Shown: positions 22,801-28,742, numbered from the stretch's first letter. The stretch is DNA of 64,000 nt from Branchiostoma belcheri (GCF_001625305.1 NW_017803998.1:2767875-2831874); one strand, 5' to 3'. Notes: a model not told the origin generated them from the sequence alone. Program-made: numbers and translations.

Positions 22801-25800
22801 ACTGAAATAACAGCATGTTTAACAGACCATGTTCAGAAGACTGGTGATCCTTGTTACCATTATCTGGGTATTCTGCTTTATATACAAAAATACAATATGA
22901 AAAATTGGCATAGTTTTCATGCAGTGCAACTTACATGTATTTGCAAGGTGCAACCTTAAATCCAATATACAATCATATACATTTTGTGCTAGCCAAAACT
23001 AAAATATTAGGACTAGTTAGTCTAAAACGTAAATTTTCTTTGCAACCACTTATTCTTAATTTCTTCAGAATTTTTTCCAAAGCAGGTCTTCTGCAGTGCT
23101 CTAGGTACACAAATTCACCCCTACTCTTCTCAGTTAGTGTGTTTATATCTTTAAATTAATGTGCATAGAATATGCTAGTGACATTGCTAGTACATATTCC
23201 AGATCTTCCAAGATCTAGCAGTGCTTCAATCACAGCACTGCAAGATCCAGCCACTTCCCTGACCCCTGCCCTACTGTAGTAGTAGTAGTTATCTGTGCAG
23301 CCTTATCAATGGTGACATGAGGGAACACTCCATTAAGTTACTCAATTATGGAAGTACAAGTCCAGTCATTACGGCAAGTCCTACCAAGGTCAGGGCTTGT
23401 TACTAGTCTGACAGGTTATCTATTATTGTCCAGTAGAATTAGGACTAACAAATGGATGGGAGGATAGGAATAGCCTCCTCATCAATATTTCTCATTAAGT
23501 AGGGAAAAGCACAACCCTGTGCCAAGATATTATACAGCTATACATTATGTAGGATCTCACAATTAGGCTTTTACCATGGTCAATATCAACTGAAGGAGGC
23601 CACATATAATACAATTTTTTTAAATATAGATGTACATTAGCAATGTACATTTTGTGTCCAGTGTGCTATGGGTCTGGCAACCGGGCTATATGTACATTTA
23701 TATCATACCCGGGCCGCGATAACGTTCGATAACGGGTTCCAGACCGGGCCGTACTTTACGGTACGGCCCGGTCCGGAACCCGTTATCGAATGCTGCCATG
23801 GCTTCCATAAAACGATTCGAACGCGTTTCGCCCTACCCGCTTGTACCCCTTTCGAAAATTCGAATACAGAATCCGGACGTTGGAACTGATGTTGTTGCAT
23901 TTGAGGGTTTAGGGGCACCAACTTTTGGCTAATCTTGCATTGAAAGGCGCGTTTTCTTGGGTGGGTATGATATAAATAAAATACAACACAGTGTATTCCG
24001 CATCGCCCTCGGTCCCGGCCCTCCCGCGAGTCGGATCGCAGTCAGGCCGATACCTCGGGCGATACGGAATACCCCGTGTTGTATTCTATATTTATATTGG
24101 ATGGTTCTTTTTTTCTTTGGGAGCCCATGTAGAGGTTTTTGTTTTCGGAGTGCCTGTTTGTGTGACTGCTTGTGTTTCTGTAGATATATCCACATCCACT
24201 TGCTATAGGCAAGTTGGGGGCACTGACAGGGCGTTAGGTCAAAGGTCCCAGAAAAGGTTATCTCATTTCCTGAGTGTCTTCAATTTTCTACTTCCATAAG
24301 CCCATTGCCTTTATTATGGAAGCCAGTGGGAAAATGCTTTAGACAGAACAAAGAGGTTTTAAACCCTCTGTTGAAAGCATTTTTAGGAGGTTTTAAACCT
24401 CCTCAGACAGAATCAGTACGAAATTCACAATAGTCTTTCTCGCATCACGTGGTGCATAGGGCGGTGCCCATCTCCATTTCAGTAGCCCTTGGGCCACACA
24501 ATCAGTAAGAAATTCACAACAACAAATAACAAATAAAACAAACTGTACATACATTAACATTCTCCCTGCTGCCTTACATCATACAAATTTTGGAGTCAAA
24601 AAGCTATCTTAGCAGAGAGAAGGTTAAACTACAGATCCCCTAGCTTGTTAACATTGAAGAGAAAAATCAAATACAGTTGCATGCATAACATGCATACAGA
24701 ATGAAGGTCAGTCTCACCATTTCCCTCTACCACAGCACCATGGGAGCAGAAACAGGACAGCGGGGAATAAGGTACAAATGGAAACATCTATGTTAGGGTG
24801 TGCTAGAAATCTCCAAGCAGATGTCGTGGGTGAAAATCAACAGTTTTCTATCCAAACATGACAGTTTTCTACCCCAACATCTGCTTGTAGATTAGAGTGC
24901 TACATATTACATGAATTGTATATCTAGGACTACATGTACCTATACTACTATACTACTACCATTACTAACAGGACTTGTACACCAAAAATTGAAAAACAAA
25001 GACTAAACAAAATATTATGAGTTGGATGGTAGCTAGGCATTATGTTAACTTATGGAGTGGACAGTGGATTTTTATGGGTTTTTTTTTGTAAAATGTGTAC
25101 AGACTGCATAACCAAAGGAATAGCCCGATTTACACGTAGGCAAAAATCTTAAGTACGAAAACTGCATATGCACGGGTAAAACATAGTATGTACGTTCAGA
25201 TTATATGTTACGTTGAGGCTTGGCGAACAATCTGAACATTTACATCAAAGCAGGTCCATATAAACACAGGAAAAATTTGACGCTGGCAGTTTTCAGAACG
25301 TCAGGTTATTGTCCCCATGTGTAAATTGGGTCTAGGTTTGAAAGCCAACATTATTTTTCCATACATTGTACAGACAGTCATACATTCACCTGTGACATTA
25401 CACAAAAACAGTATGTACAACATTGTACAACTGCAAACTATCATATCTAAAAGAAATGTTCAGATCGACTCCTTCCGTCAGCTAAGTGAGATTTTAAGAC
25501 GTTTCAGTCTAAATTTTGAGACCTTGTCATTACCGAAGGTCCAGTGAAGACAAATGTGAAGTAATTACTAGATTTACTCCAACTAATGACCCATGACTTC
25601 TTAATGACTGTAGTTAAGGTCTGTTGATTGCCAATCACTGTGTCTATGGATTTACCAAGTGTGAACCTGTTTCCACAGGAAATCTATTACCATCAAACTT
25701 TGACCTGATTTACACGTGGGCAAAAACCTGACAATTTTGTGCCTATGTGGGCGTACACAAACTGTGTACGTCGCATTTTTCCTGTGTGTATGAATAAATG

Positions 25801-27291
25801 AATGAATGAATCTTTATTTTCGTGTCGTGCGCTTTCCCGCGCCCAGCCCGTGTGGGCTTATGCGACACCGTTTATGTAAATTGGACTGCTTTGACGTACA
25901 GCAAGAACATGCATTCAGATTGTATGCCAGCCTTCAAGGTAACATACGACCTAAACGCAAATTCTTGACGTATGTAAAAGCAGATCGATTTTACTTCTTC
26001 GACTTCTTCACCACAAATTTATGACTCCACAAACATGGCTTTCTTGTGTGACTACTGTACTACAGTATTATTTCAACTGCAAATCCAGAACAGAGCAAAA
26101 GCCTCTTTTTCCCTACTATTGTGAAATAAAACCACTGTTAAAGGTTTACAGTACACAGTGAGAACAGTACTTACCCTATCTAACTGTGTCAGGACCATCT
26201 GCTTGGCCGCCCACACTGTGTCATCTGTCCGGAAACGGAAGCACTTCTGTAACACACAAGGCAGGTTCTTAACTTCTCTGAACTATTGCCATTTCACCGC
26301 TTACAGGTACAACCCAATTCCTAAAATGGGTGCCAAACTGTTCTCAGGGCATACAAAGCCCAGGTCATTGGCTCCAGGGCCAACATGCCCCCAAGGAAAT
26401 TTTGCCACAGACCCTTGAATTAGACCCTGAGGAGCTGGCCTGTGTAGGCCCAGGAAACAGTCTGGCATCCAGGCTACATGTACATGTACCTTTCCACTGG
26501 AGCCAGCTACTGTTGAGCGATAAAGGTTTGACAGATCGAGCCTGACAGATCCCCCAACCAATTTTAAACATAAAGGACAAATGTTTTGTGTGTTTTAATG
26601 TCCCATCCAAATGGACATCCCGAACCGAAGCTAGGCACCTGAGTGAAGAAATAGGTTTAAAATGCCTTTCTCAAGAGCATAACATTGGGGACTGCTAAGG
26701 ATTCAAACACTGAAGTTTTAGATTTTAAGTCAACAACACTAACCACAAGACCACCTTGCCACCACCACATAAGCCCTTAAAAAAGAGAAAGGGTCCTCAA
26801 ACAGTGTGGGTGATTCAAACCTTACAGTCTCATTTCTCTAGGTTGACATTTTGCGAAGGTGATAGTCACTTGTTATGTTTAATGCTTCCACAAATGTGGC
26901 CGCTATATATAGGGAGCCCAAAATCTAATCATTTCTAGGTCTCATCAAGACCTACCCACCTACCAATAATTTCATGACAATCTATCCATATATTCTTGAG
27001 TTATCAAGCTAAATACACACACACATACACACACACACCGAAAGGTCCCAAAAACATAACCATCTGACAAAGGTAATAAATGACTCTCCTGACCTGTATG
27101 TGTCTGTCAGGTATGGCGACCCTGACCAACACTGTGTTCTCCCCTCCATCGTCCAATACCCCGTGTATGGGCTCCGTTGTTCCCATCTCTGTTTGTTTGT
27201 CTGTCTCCAGCAGAAACTTCAGTTTGCATAAACACAAATAACTGCTTCCCGGCGTCTTCTCAAAGAGCTAATCATCATAGTATTCATTGGT
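1827..27291 (-). CDS. SHANK: SHANK/ProSAP scaffold protein gene, 5' two-thirds (SPN, ankyrin repeats, SH3)
   Basis: SHANK proteins are scaffolds of the excitatory postsynaptic density that link receptor complexes to actin. Thirteen exons are placed (12 firm, one inferred), each with AG/GT borders and agreeing phases, giving 550 codons in the window. Order: SPN domain about residues 15-97, ankyrin repeats about 110-350, Ser/Pro-rich linker 352-470, SH3 about 477-536. Diagnostic matches to vertebrate SHANKs include VRVAIPD, AAKQ, FLDE, FKYKRRVY, GLDPNFHDP, ASGNTPLHICALYNQ, FRETPKYN, ALPGR and GFWEG. Arg22 aligns with the SPN arginine mutated in some human SHANK3 autism cases (R12). No PDZ, Pro-rich or SAM exon was found in the window, so the gene continues past the left edge. 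Start: the first in-frame ATG (27,186) follows an in-frame TAG at 27,268-27,270. A gene on the plus strand is nested in one intron. Confidence 0.95.
2131..2552 (+). mobile_element. Miniature Penelope-like element derivative, copy 1
   Basis: Flanked by about 15-bp direct repeats (2116-2130 tacaaatgtagtttg; 2553-2569 with a small insert). Long inverted arms (from 2162 and to 2552). Between them the plus frame reads EEAVWIRKSTPVMNGDKGGY then KLSHVWDCIL, the C-terminus of PLE GIY-YIG endonucleases, ending at a TGA. The left end carries the shared terminal motif (2131-2154). PLE identity comes from this peptide and the hammerhead cores. Confidence 0.7.
2465..2511 (+). ncRNA. Hammerhead-ribozyme-like motif, PLE copy 1 (right arm)
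   Basis: Stem I GCU/AGC, core CUGAGGA, 7-bp stem II (GGUGUCU/AGACAUC, loop GAU), GAAA, then C-G-U-A, which gives the A15.1-U16.1 pair and a GUA cleavage triplet. The opposite arm (2207-2246) holds a reverse copy. Confidence 0.6.
4165..4617 (-). mobile_element. Miniature Penelope-like element derivative, copy 2
   Basis: Perfect 12-bp target duplication GAATATAAACTA at 4153-4164 and 4618-4629. Inverted arms as in copy 1. The minus frame reads DWEGARVIDREDNRRIRW then IKEAVWIRKSTPVMNRDEGG, typical of the PLE GIY-YIG C-terminus (Arg/Lys-Glu-Ala..Ile-Arg..Met-Asn-Arg-Asp-Glu-Gly). The terminal motif cctgatgaaattatttacg lies at the right end. Confidence 0.75.
4501..4542 (+). ncRNA. Hammerhead-ribozyme-like motif, PLE copy 2 (right arm)
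   Basis: Same core as in copy 1: GCU, CUGAGGA, GGUGUCU/AGACAUC, GAAA, CGUA, AGC. A reverse copy lies in the left arm (4206-4250). Confidence 0.6.
5845..5885 (+). repeat. LINE/SINE 3'-tail fragment
   Basis: gtcttataagcccatatggg and the bases after it match the complement of 25795-25870, which ends in AATAAAG(ATTC)n. Short fragment only. Confidence 0.4.
6063..6167 (-). CDS. SHANK: SHANK exon 12 (end of SH3 domain)
   Basis: 105 bp (residues 508-543), phase 1/1; acceptor ..ttcctctag, donor gtcagt. VLGIGEQGFWEGRVG and EGWFPSDCVEEV complete the SH3 (human VLSIGEGGFWEGTVKGRTGWFPADCVEEV shares the Trp, Gly and Pro signature), followed by SNKPTT. The intron downstream is 4.2 kb to the proposed microexon. 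Confidence 0.95.
6199..6431. mobile_element. Miniature Penelope-like element derivative, copy 4
   Basis: Target duplications CAACAACTCAGATT (6185-6198) and CAACAACTTAGATT (6432-6445), one mismatch. The left end has the shared terminal motif; short inverted arms gagactctttttacacaacca and its complement. It lies between SHANK exons 12 and 11. Confidence 0.7.
6353..6391 (+). ncRNA. Hammerhead-ribozyme-like motif, PLE copy 4
   Basis: Stem I GCC/GGC, core CUGAGGA, stem II GGUGAC/GUCACC with loop AGACG, GAAA, then C-A-U-C (AUC triplet). Stems I and II covary with the motifs of the other copies. Confidence 0.6.
6540..6810. repeat. TTTACAC-ended MITE family, copy 1
   Basis: Inverted internal halves around ttgacgtatgtcaagaacg and its near complement, plus repeated aaaactgcatacgcatg. 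Related copies at about 12150-12290, 25126-25330 and 25702-25990. Confidence 0.5.
7476..7603 (-). CDS. SHANK: SHANK exon 11 (start of SH3 domain)
   Basis: 128 bp (residues 465-508), phase 2 to 1; acceptor ..ctgtacag, donor gtacgg. YTALPGRQFVAVKKYVPREV and GELALAKGDKV are the SH3 N-terminal half (human YSAVPGRKFIAVK..GEIPLHRGEAV). The 5' 40 bp of the exon with its acceptor is copied 162 bp upstream in the gene (7722-7771). Confidence 0.95.
7722..7771 (-). repeat. Partial duplicate of SHANK exon 11 acceptor and 5' end
   Basis: About 50 bp repeat 7562-7611 with one mismatch: the acceptor ctgtacag plus the first 40 or so exon bases. It lies 162 bp upstream in the direction of transcription and has no donor before the real exon, so it looks like a tandem duplication remnant or a competing acceptor. 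Confidence 0.8.
8215..8290. repeat. Short hairpin with AGCCTGGATGCCAG ends
   Basis: atgccagaccc at the left and tggcatccaggcta at the right. The same ends bound 12288-12424 and lie at about 26330-26475, so this is a small MITE family. Confidence 0.5.
8340..8679 (-). CDS. SHANK: SHANK exon 10 (FRETPKYN motif and Ser/Pro-rich linker)
   Basis: 340 bp (residues 352-465), phase 1 to 2; acceptor ..atctctag, donor gttact. Begins QFRETPKYNNRRRASV, equal to vertebrate PFRETPSY..RRR that closes the ankyrin block, then a low-complexity Ser/Pro/Thr/Asn stretch without a known fold (MTSLQSLGTMSLQSS, PSTPTPGSP). High GC and a long open frame also support coding. Confidence 0.93.
9070..9160. repeat. Short hairpin with AACCTTTAGCACTCC ends
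   Basis: A 15-bp inverted repeat (aacctttagcactcc and its complement) encloses about 50 bp. Minimal MITE in a SHANK intron. Confidence 0.5.
10094..10160 (-). CDS. SHANK: SHANK exon 9 (end of ankyrin region)
   Basis: 67 bp (residues 330-352), phase 0 to 1; acceptor ..gtctgtag, donor gtgagt. VAAVAGNFDLGEIIKKHES then QDV corresponds to vertebrate VAIIAGNFELAEVIKTHKD. Confidence 0.95.
10335..10540 (+). mobile_element. LINE 3' end (C-terminus of a reverse transcriptase ORF)
   Basis: The plus frame reads CTVSEWNQLPGPVVRAPTVE then AFKARVEAALP and a TAA, the conserved C-terminal motif of many jockey/CR1/L2-type non-LTR retrotransposons (W-N-x-L-P ... V-x-x-F-K). A 3' UTR of about 90 bp ends in an AAGAAG-rich tail. 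5'-truncated, as usual for LINEs. Confidence 0.75.
10582..10659 (-). CDS. SHANK: SHANK exon 8 (ankyrin repeat)
   Basis: 78 bp, 26 aa (residues 304-329), phase 0/0; acceptor ..tttcacag, donor gtgaac. RVLLFRGARRDIKNYSNQT matches human SHANK3 RVLLFRGANRDVRNYNSQT. Confidence 0.96.
11132..11248 (-). CDS. SHANK: SHANK exon 7 (ankyrin repeats)
   Basis: 117 bp, 39 aa (residues 265-303), phase 0/0; acceptor ..ccccccag, donor gtacaa. Contains HGHVQHLEHLLFYGAD and ASGNTPLHICALYNQ, nearly identical to human SHANK3, the most conserved segment of the gene. Confidence 0.97.
11269..11645. mobile_element. MITE with AGGGCTCGAAATTAA ends
   Basis: Left end gcagggctcgaaattaa, right end ttaatttcaaggcctgac, an imperfect inverted pair about 375 bp apart. 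A related pair may bound about 55890-56240. Confidence 0.5.
12150..12424. repeat. Two MITE fragments side by side
   Basis: 12150-12290 belongs to the TTTACAC/ttgacgtatgtcaaagcag family. 12288-12424 is bounded by ttgcctgggtgccagac and gtctggcatccaggcta, an inverted pair. Confidence 0.5.
12463..12652. mobile_element. Miniature Penelope-like element derivative, copy 3 (hairpin)
   Basis: A near-perfect 75-bp inverted repeat (starts aatagcaaagttctttc) followed by the terminal motif ccaacctgatgaaattattt. Flanked by ATGTATGTAAATAG (12449-12462) and the same sequence with a 5-bp insert (12653-12671). Confidence 0.65.
12502..12542 (-). ncRNA. Hammerhead-ribozyme-like motif, PLE copy 3
   Basis: Minus strand: GCC, CUGAUGA, stem II GAUGAC/GUCAUC with loop AAAAG, GAAA, C-A-U-U, GGC. 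The core agrees with the hammerhead consensus CUGANGA...GAAA...NUH. The copy on the right arm (12545-12580) is degenerate. Confidence 0.6.
12686..12853 (-). CDS. SHANK: SHANK exon 6 (ankyrin repeats)
   Basis: 168 bp, 56 aa (residues 209-264), phase 0/0; acceptor ..ctgtgcag, donor gtcaga. LLELGSSPDYKDARNLTSLYH, with one residue changed, and DEQGWQPMHQ match the vertebrate repeat LLDLGASPDYKD..LTPLYH and DENGWQEIHQ. Confidence 0.96.
13415..13795. repeat. Tandem pair of a GGCAGAACGTACT-ended element
   Basis: Unit A (about 13418-13586) and unit B (about 13605-13790) share inner text (ttgcctgttgcacaa) and each is bounded by ggcagaacgtactgtg and its inverted copy. A third, inverted copy lies at about 49010-49190. 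Confidence 0.6.
13808..13959 (-). CDS. SHANK: SHANK exon 5 (ankyrin repeats)
   Basis: 152 bp (residues 158-208), phase 1 to 0; acceptor ..ttcctcag, donor gtcata. Translation ETPLTTAAMLEGSKDMIVTL, then GGAHKDFRAKDGMTPLHRAA. Ankyrin TPLH signature present; vertebrate counterpart GGAHLDFRTRDGLTAVH. Confidence 0.95.
14023..14185 (+). repeat. 180-bp repeat with core AGGTCTTGATGAGACCT, copy 1
   Basis: Order: aaggttatgttttt, TGTGTG run, gataactcaagaa, aaacttgg, ggtcttgatgagat, gattagatttt. The same order recurs at 16398-16580 and, on the minus strand, at 26905-27075, 30432-30605 and 48285-48455. Confidence 0.6.
14545..14725 (-). CDS. SHANK: SHANK exon 4 (SPN-to-ankyrin linker, first ankyrin)
   Basis: 181 bp (residues 98-158), phase 0 to 1; acceptor ..ttctgtag, donor gtcagt. 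FKYKRRVY and GLDPNFHDPEKGG are close to vertebrate FRYKRRVY and GLDPNFHDPDSGE. GC content is clearly higher than in the flanking introns. Confidence 0.96.
15259..15805 (+). CDS. Nested gene exon 1
   Basis: 182 codons plus one base; donor CAG/gtgaat. Low-complexity Pro/Gln/Gly N-terminus, then the Ala/Gly-rich hydrophobic stretch that continues into exon 2. High GC against AT-rich flanks. Confidence 0.85.
15259..19614 (+). CDS. Nested four-exon gene: TRADD-N-like / TPR-like protein of unknown function, 622 aa
   Basis: Exons 15259-15805, 17305-17462, 18101-18340 and 18691-19614, joined in phase with GT/AG borders (1869 bp, 622 aa plus stop). The whole gene lies in a SHANK intron on the opposite strand. 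Start: ATG in good context (A at -3, G at +4), in-frame TAG at 15,229-15,231. Residues 1-146 are Pro/Gln/Gly-rich; 147-196 are Gly/Ala-rich and hydrophobic with small-residue spacing like a glycine zipper; 216-283 (GSLLVHVKFLTL, GYWVLRSFNE, LQLLLEDEL, PIQVGLEGW) resembles the TRADD N-terminal domain (LIVQLRF, GRFLRAYREG, LQLEL); 285-308 is acidic; about 500-612 is helical and TPR-like (RAHYHLATLYNQQQDRQKV). I know no named ortholog; the domain match is by eye. A role as a membrane-linked signalling adaptor is inference only. Confidence 0.85.
15888..16261. mobile_element. PIF/Harbinger-type MITE, copy 1
   Basis: About 35-bp terminal inverted repeats starting GGCCACACCAATTTAATT, flanked by TAA on both sides (15885-15887, 16262-16264). 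374 bp, no coding capacity. Lies in intron 1 of the nested gene. The 3-bp TWA duplication and GG/CC ends are typical of PIF/Harbinger. Confidence 0.8.
16398..16580 (+). repeat. 180-bp repeat with palindromic core, copy 2
   Basis: Begins accttcgccaagaaggttat, has a TGTG run and the core aggtcttgatgagacct, ends gattagattttgggccacc. In intron 1 of the nested gene. Confidence 0.65.
17305..17462 (+). CDS. Nested gene exon 2
   Basis: 158 bp, phase 1 to 0; acceptor ttcattttag, donor gtaaga. Encodes the end of the hydrophobic stretch (GVATGVTTLAAFYLGN), a charged helix and the first strands of the TRADD-N-like segment. Intron 1 carries a Harbinger-type MITE and a copy of the 180-bp palindromic-core repeat. 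Confidence 0.85.
18101..18340 (+). CDS. Nested gene exon 3
   Basis: 240 bp, 80 aa (236-315), phase 0/0; acceptor tttattcacag, donor gtatga. Rest of the TRADD-N-like segment, then a Glu-rich stretch ending EWAGWLEKQ. Confidence 0.87.
18691..19614 (+). CDS. Nested gene exon 4 (terminal)
   Basis: 924 bp including the TAA stop (residues 316-622); acceptor ctctttccag. Long helical region with TPR-like spacing near the end; C-terminus AYKQAMT. Confidence 0.9.
   Translation, partial: SVPPSVTTAGDSGLPEDVSSVAAMSITSAGEVEEGPLKWQRARLQNHKDSPTAQRYIKACRSFEKGAEILTSSGYTDLGGVKALVQGFMQYDIVSPQNTHTVLYGQSWLNLNKARLKQLMTSQLQADPTDSTCLLLTALQLPHGDSRVQALQQVVDANLQHGPGDWLYQHMHRIYCYLGVAKRWASQLTVDLAALAKALSAMASSLMYKQDHLETVYSTAALSKEVSETEAIRQFEHFLRLAPQCDLYVPRAHYHLATLYNQQQDRQKVIHHFTRGQETEALRLPVFTKVPRYIKDPAKKAYKQAMT
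19750..19755 (+). terminator. Poly(A) signal of the nested gene
   Basis: AATAAA 136 bp after the stop codon, in AT-rich sequence and still 210 bp short of SHANK exon 3, consistent with a self-contained nested transcript. Confidence 0.6.
19872..19945 (-). repeat. tRNA-derived SINE head fragment
   Basis: The minus strand reads ggccttgcggttagtgcg, A-box-like, as in the other SINE heads of the window (56590-56690). Confidence 0.35.
19969..20094 (-). CDS. SHANK: SHANK exon 3 (SPN domain, C-terminal half)
   Basis: 126 bp, 42 aa (residues 56-97), phase 0/0; acceptor ..gcaccag, donor gtaggt. ALHDGVNYGFF and GRAGKFLDE correspond to vertebrate DALNYGLF and GRxGKFLDEER. The following intron (14,726-19,968) contains the complete plus-strand nested gene. 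Confidence 0.95.
20382..21585. mobile_element. 1.2-kb nonautonomous DNA transposon, 38-bp perfect TIRs
   Basis: TIRs begin CAAGGAGCTTTCATCACAAG and are identical for 38 bp. Flanked by the 7-bp repeat ATCACAA (20375-20381 and 21586-21592). The interior is GC-richer and noncoding. The superfamily is left open. Confidence 0.75.
22328..22416. repeat. Perfectly centred hairpin with tgtacccggggtaca core
   Basis: Nested inverted halves (aggtgtagcaggctaggttat ends shortened here; tacccctgg/ccaggggca; tgtaccc/gggtaca). About 89 bp, near-complete pairing. Confidence 0.6.
23727..23789. repeat. GC-rich hairpin
   Basis: cgataacgggttcc and ggaacccgttatcg enclose the inverted pair cgggccgtac/gtacggcccg. 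Confidence 0.7.
23970..24096. repeat. 127-bp inverted repeat
   Basis: tataaataaaatacaacac at the left pairs with gtgttgtattctatatttata at the right, and gtattccgcatcgccc with gggcgatacggaatac further in. Confidence 0.7.
24431..24499 (-). mobile_element. 69-bp truncated retroposon with 20-bp target duplication
   Basis: The insert is flanked by AATCAGTACGAAATTCACAA (24411-24430) and the same 20-mer with one mismatch (24500-24519). The minus strand reads gtgtggcccaagggctac, then gatgggcaccgccctatg, like the 3' part of a LINE/SINE. Target-primed insertion with heavy 5' truncation is the simplest reading. Confidence 0.65.
25126..25330. repeat. TTTACAC-ended MITE family, copy
   Basis: Ends gcccgatttacacg and tgtgtaaattggg; inside, an inverted pair around acgttcagattatatgtta. 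Confidence 0.55.
25702..25990. mobile_element. TTTACAC-ended MITE split by a minus-strand LINE tail
   Basis: acctgatttacacgtgggc begins the MITE. At 25790-25870 it is interrupted by a fragment whose minus strand ends AATAAAG(ATTC)n, a LINE-type 3' tail. The MITE resumes with gtaaattggactgctttgac. Confidence 0.55.
26175..26246 (-). CDS. SHANK: SHANK exon 2 (SPN domain)
   Basis: 72 bp, 24 aa (residues 32-55), phase 0 on both sides; acceptor ..gttacag, donor gtaagt. KCFRFRTDDTVWAAKQMVL matches vertebrate KCLRF..DATIWTAKQ of the SPN domain. The next intron (to 20,094) is 6.1 kb, the longest one inside the SHANK coding part here. Confidence 0.93.
26583..26764 (-). mobile_element. tRNA-derived SINE
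   Basis: Minus strand: A-box-like cttgtggttagtgttg, B-box-like gtttgaatcc, then the family body (aaggcatttta..ctcactcaggtgcctagctt) and the tail gatgtccatttggatgggac. The body is shared with 39370-39510, 47195-47400 and 51355-51600. Confidence 0.65.
26905..27075 (-). repeat. 180-bp repeat with palindromic core, copy 3
   Basis: aaaatctaatcatttctagg, then tctcatcaagacctaccc, a run of CA repeats and cataacc. It ends only 18 bp from SHANK exon 1. Confidence 0.65.
27094..27291 (-). CDS. SHANK: SHANK exon 1 (first coding exon, with 5' UTR part)
   Basis: The coding part runs from the ATG at 27,186 to 27,094 (31 aa, start MGTTEP, end VRVAIPDRHIQ) and begins the SPN ubiquitin-like fold. The donor reads CAG/gtcagg. 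On the 5' side a good acceptor (tcttgcag) at 27,292 implies at least one upstream noncoding exon. The UTR part holds an in-frame stop (27,268-27,270) and a 22-codon upstream ORF (27,219-27,287). Confidence 0.88.
27219..27287 (-). promoter_or_regulatory. Upstream ORF in the SHANK 5' UTR
   Basis: ATG at 27,287 opens 22 codons ending TGA at 27,219, in a different frame and 33 bases before the SHANK ATG. Within the presumed leader of exon 1, so it could damp translation. Whether it is in the mRNA depends on the upstream splice. Confidence 0.4.
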
Positions 27292-27579
27292 CTGCAAGAC
27301 ACAAAAAACAGTTTTTTATGTTAGTACACACACACAAAAAAACAGAAGTCATCAAACTCAGCTTAAATTTTGCAAAGACTTCCCTACATTTTTCCTGATA
27401 AGACAGCATTAGAACTACAAAATTCAATGGTCTTCAAGAGACAAAAAACTGTAGAACAATACGTTAGTTAGTACACAGAAAAAAAGGCAGAAGTCATCAA
27501 AATCAGCAGCTGAAATCCTTGTTAAGACTTCCGCAAATTTTTGCTGACAAGAGAGCCAGACTTCCTTTTGCCTTTTTTT

Positions 27580-28265
27580 ATGGGTTCACCACACCACGAA
27601 GTGGTGTGGTGAAACCATATTGCTTTTTCTGATGTTTCTTCTCCTTCTCCTCCTCCTCCTCCTGCCATATCTTTAAATGGATTCAGCTTCTTCATTTTAG
27701 GGCCTAAGGTCCTGAAATTTGGTATGGAGGTACAGTGGGCAAATACCCCTAGGCGTTTTTTAAATTATTGTGATACAGGCTTTTAGAATGGTTTTATTTG
27801 AGTTTTTTGGCTGTGTAATAGCTAATGTATTACTGTGTAAGTGTGCAGTGTTTACCACATTTGGACATGAGTCATCACAATGGCATGCAAGGCATCAACC
27901 AATAGGCATGCAGCTTTCCTCTATTCTCCTTGCTGATTGGCTGTTGGGATTTAACTGGCTTAACTTCATTTACACCTGCACAGAGCCATGCCATACTGAC
28001 AGTATGTCTGTATTCAAGTGTTTTGGTAGGTATTTTAAGCTTTCCTGCTCCAGCATTGGAATGCGGGCTATGAACGCTTCTTTTTATCTTGAAAATCAAC
28101 TGTTTGCATTATGCAATCCTAACCAATAATGTAGGGAATAGCTATCCAACTGTTGTAGTCTTAGTTGTATGTTACTTCATACTATAGTTATATCAATGTA
28201 AAGCATTGTTTTCCCTTGTGTTTCTCATTCTTTCCCTGCCATGTGGTAAAATGTGGTGAACCCAT
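27580..28265. mobile_element. 686-bp element with ATGGGTTCACCACA ends
   Basis: Terminal inverted repeats atgggttcaccaca / tgtggtgaacccat; a CTCCTC run near the left end. One open frame of 119 codons inside has no recognisable family and looks incidental. Confidence 0.6.
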
Positions 28266-28523
28266 CGCTATATTTGCTCCAAAGCAAATATTGGCCTTTC
28301 TAGTGTTGAAATTAAATCTTTAAGTTCTTAGAATATGTTGCTTATTTCCTGCTGTTGTATATCCAAAGATAAAAAAGCAGAAAGCCTTTTTAAGGAAGAC
28401 TTCCTTGCCAAAACTTCCATGCCCTGAGGACTTCCTCGACATCTGATCTTTACTCTAGTTCCTGAAATGTTGCATCTTTCCTGTTCTTGTATAGACAAAG
28501 GTTACACGCGCGGGTAACTCTTG

Positions 28524-28735
28524 AGGGCCTGCAAGGAGGGGTCCCGACAACGCTCTACGTTGAATTCGGAAACCTCTCGATTACTCTTTACGATAAATTC
28601 CAAGTGGCTACAACGCATTACGTAGAATTAAAACGCCGAATACGCTCTACGCAAAAATATTAGAACGGTCCGTCTACGCTCTACGTAGAATTAAAACGGC
28701 CGATTACGCTCTATGGAAAAGGGCTTGCGGCCCCC
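28524..28735 (+). mobile_element. hAT-like MITE, copy 1
   Basis: 212 bp; ends agggcctgcaagg / gggcttgcggccccc; flanking ACTCTTG at 28517-28523 and 28736-28742. The interior is a chain of short tacg motifs (ctctacgtagaattaaaacg). 7-8 bp duplications and AGGGCC ends fit hAT. Confidence 0.7.
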
Positions 28736-28742
28736 ACTCTTG

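Noticed and set aside
27770-28129. 119-codon open frame, plus strand
   Set aside because: Lies inside the element with ATGGGTTCACCACA ends; hydrophobic, Cys-rich random-looking translation without a family.
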